This document shows positions 63,401 to 64,000 of a stretch of DNA of 64,000 nucleotides, one piece after another. The stretch comes from Hybos culiciformis. Lineage: Eukaryota; Arthropoda; Insecta; Diptera; Hybotidae. The notes below the pieces were generated by a model that worked only from the letters and a program-made list of their open reading frames with translations, did not search any database and was not told the origin of the DNA. The first letter of the stretch is position 1, and each line of letters begins with the position of its first letter. A program made the position numbers and the translations under genes. The stretch covers positions 61,523,834-61,587,833 of the forward strand of contig OZ023273.1 in the NCBI GenBank assembly GCA_964007475.1, given 5' to 3'.

Positions 63401-64000
63401 ATAATTATTTGAAATTAATTACAGGTATACAACAATATTTGTATGAAAATGCGAGAATAGATAATATTTTCACTGATCCATATTATGAAAGATTTACCGA
63501 CTGTTTGGATGAAGTAGCAAAGAAATTTTCAGTTTTATACAATGATTCACGTAGGATATTTATTTTTTTCTTCTTTTTAATAATTAAATTTAATAATTTT
63601 ATTTTAGAATATATTGTAACGCGTGTTGAAGAAGAGCATCTATGGGAGTGTAAACAGTTAGGAGCACATTCACCACATGTTTTATTAAGCACTTTAATGT
63701 TCTTTAATACAAAACATTTTAATCTGACAGTGAGTATTTTGAATTATGAAAAAATTTTTTTAACCTACAACATACCTAATATAACTTTTAATAAATAGAA
63801 AATAGTTAAATCTAAAAAAAATGTAACTTTCTTACAGACAGTTGAAGAACACATGCAATTATCATTTTCGCACATTATGAAACATTGGAAACGTACTGCA
63901 CAAGGAACAAAAACTCCAGGCTCAAGAAATGTTTTATTAAGATTCTATCCACCTCAAACTGGAGCAGGTAACTTATTATTATATTAAATCTTGGAAAAAA
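60487..64000 (+). CDS. woc: Second woc/ZMYM block (alternative cassette or tandem paralogue), partial at window end
   Basis: Exons: 60487-63336, 63425-63550, 63608-63729 and 63838-63967. The last two exons (equivalent to 57546-57639 and 57764-57938) lie beyond the window. The three small exons are exactly as long as their counterparts (126, 122 and 130 nt), with the same phases. All nine MYM fingers, an expanded [12 protein letters not shown] stretch, the RGRKR motif, the basic RQRR motif and the DUF3504 start ([10 protein letters not shown]) are kept without a stop or frameshift. The linker between the acidic run and RGRKR is shorter than in the first block. The first exon enters in phase 1, as does 53411, so exon 2 of woc (51305-51457) could splice to it in frame. 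No separate N-terminal exon was found. An in-frame ATG at 60456 lies inside the presumed intron. Confidence 0.88.

Overview
The window is very AT-rich nuclear DNA with long homopolymer runs, many small DNA-transposon and SINE remnants, and spliced animal genes. The spliced proteins (MPP2/MPP6-type MAGUK, CHIC, SCOC and a ZMYM/without-children protein) point to an insect. I cannot settle the order; a lower dipteran or a related AT-rich holometabolan is a guess only. Four conserved genes lie in the right half, alternating in strand: CHIC (minus, 33142-34555), a varicose-type MAGUK (plus, 40416-42522), Scoc (minus, 43801-45897) and a woc/ZMYM gene (plus, 50899-57938). CHIC and Scoc are built of short exons; I assembled both from matching splice phases and family motifs.

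The first 33 kb contain no convincing gene. They hold a repeat landscape: two inverted copies of a foldback element (725-1219 and 16484-17236); a nested transposon island (2292-5640) with a Helitron-like element, a CGCG-motif array and a 525-bp GC-rich foldback; a tRNA-derived SINE in two copies; hAT-like remnants; and a MITE with 150-bp arms (23961-24243). Between CHIC and the MAGUK lie a non-autonomous hAT element with a clean 8-bp target duplication and about 19 copies of a short palindromic motif, then a TTAA-flanked MITE. Between Scoc and woc lie a 1.67-kb foldback element, carrying a Harbinger-type MITE inside it, and a further foldback.

The most interesting feature is at the right end. 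The woc gene has two small N-terminal exons, then a six-exon block (53411-57938) carrying nine MYM zinc fingers and the Crypton-derived C-terminal domain. A second block follows (60487 to beyond the window end). It has the same splice phases, three exons of identical length (126, 122 and 130 nt), all nine zinc fingers and no stop codon, but I find no second set of N-terminal exons. Its first exon takes the same splice phase as the first block's, so exon 2 could join in frame to either block. One locus may therefore make two complete proteins with a shared N-terminus and alternative 'whole-body' cassettes. The alternative is a separate tandem paralogue with an undetected start.

Biologically the four genes look like unrelated housekeeping or developmental neighbours: vesicle/membrane (CHIC), septate-junction scaffold (MAGUK), Golgi/autophagy coiled coil (Scoc) and chromatin (woc). 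Nothing in the sequence suggests they work together.
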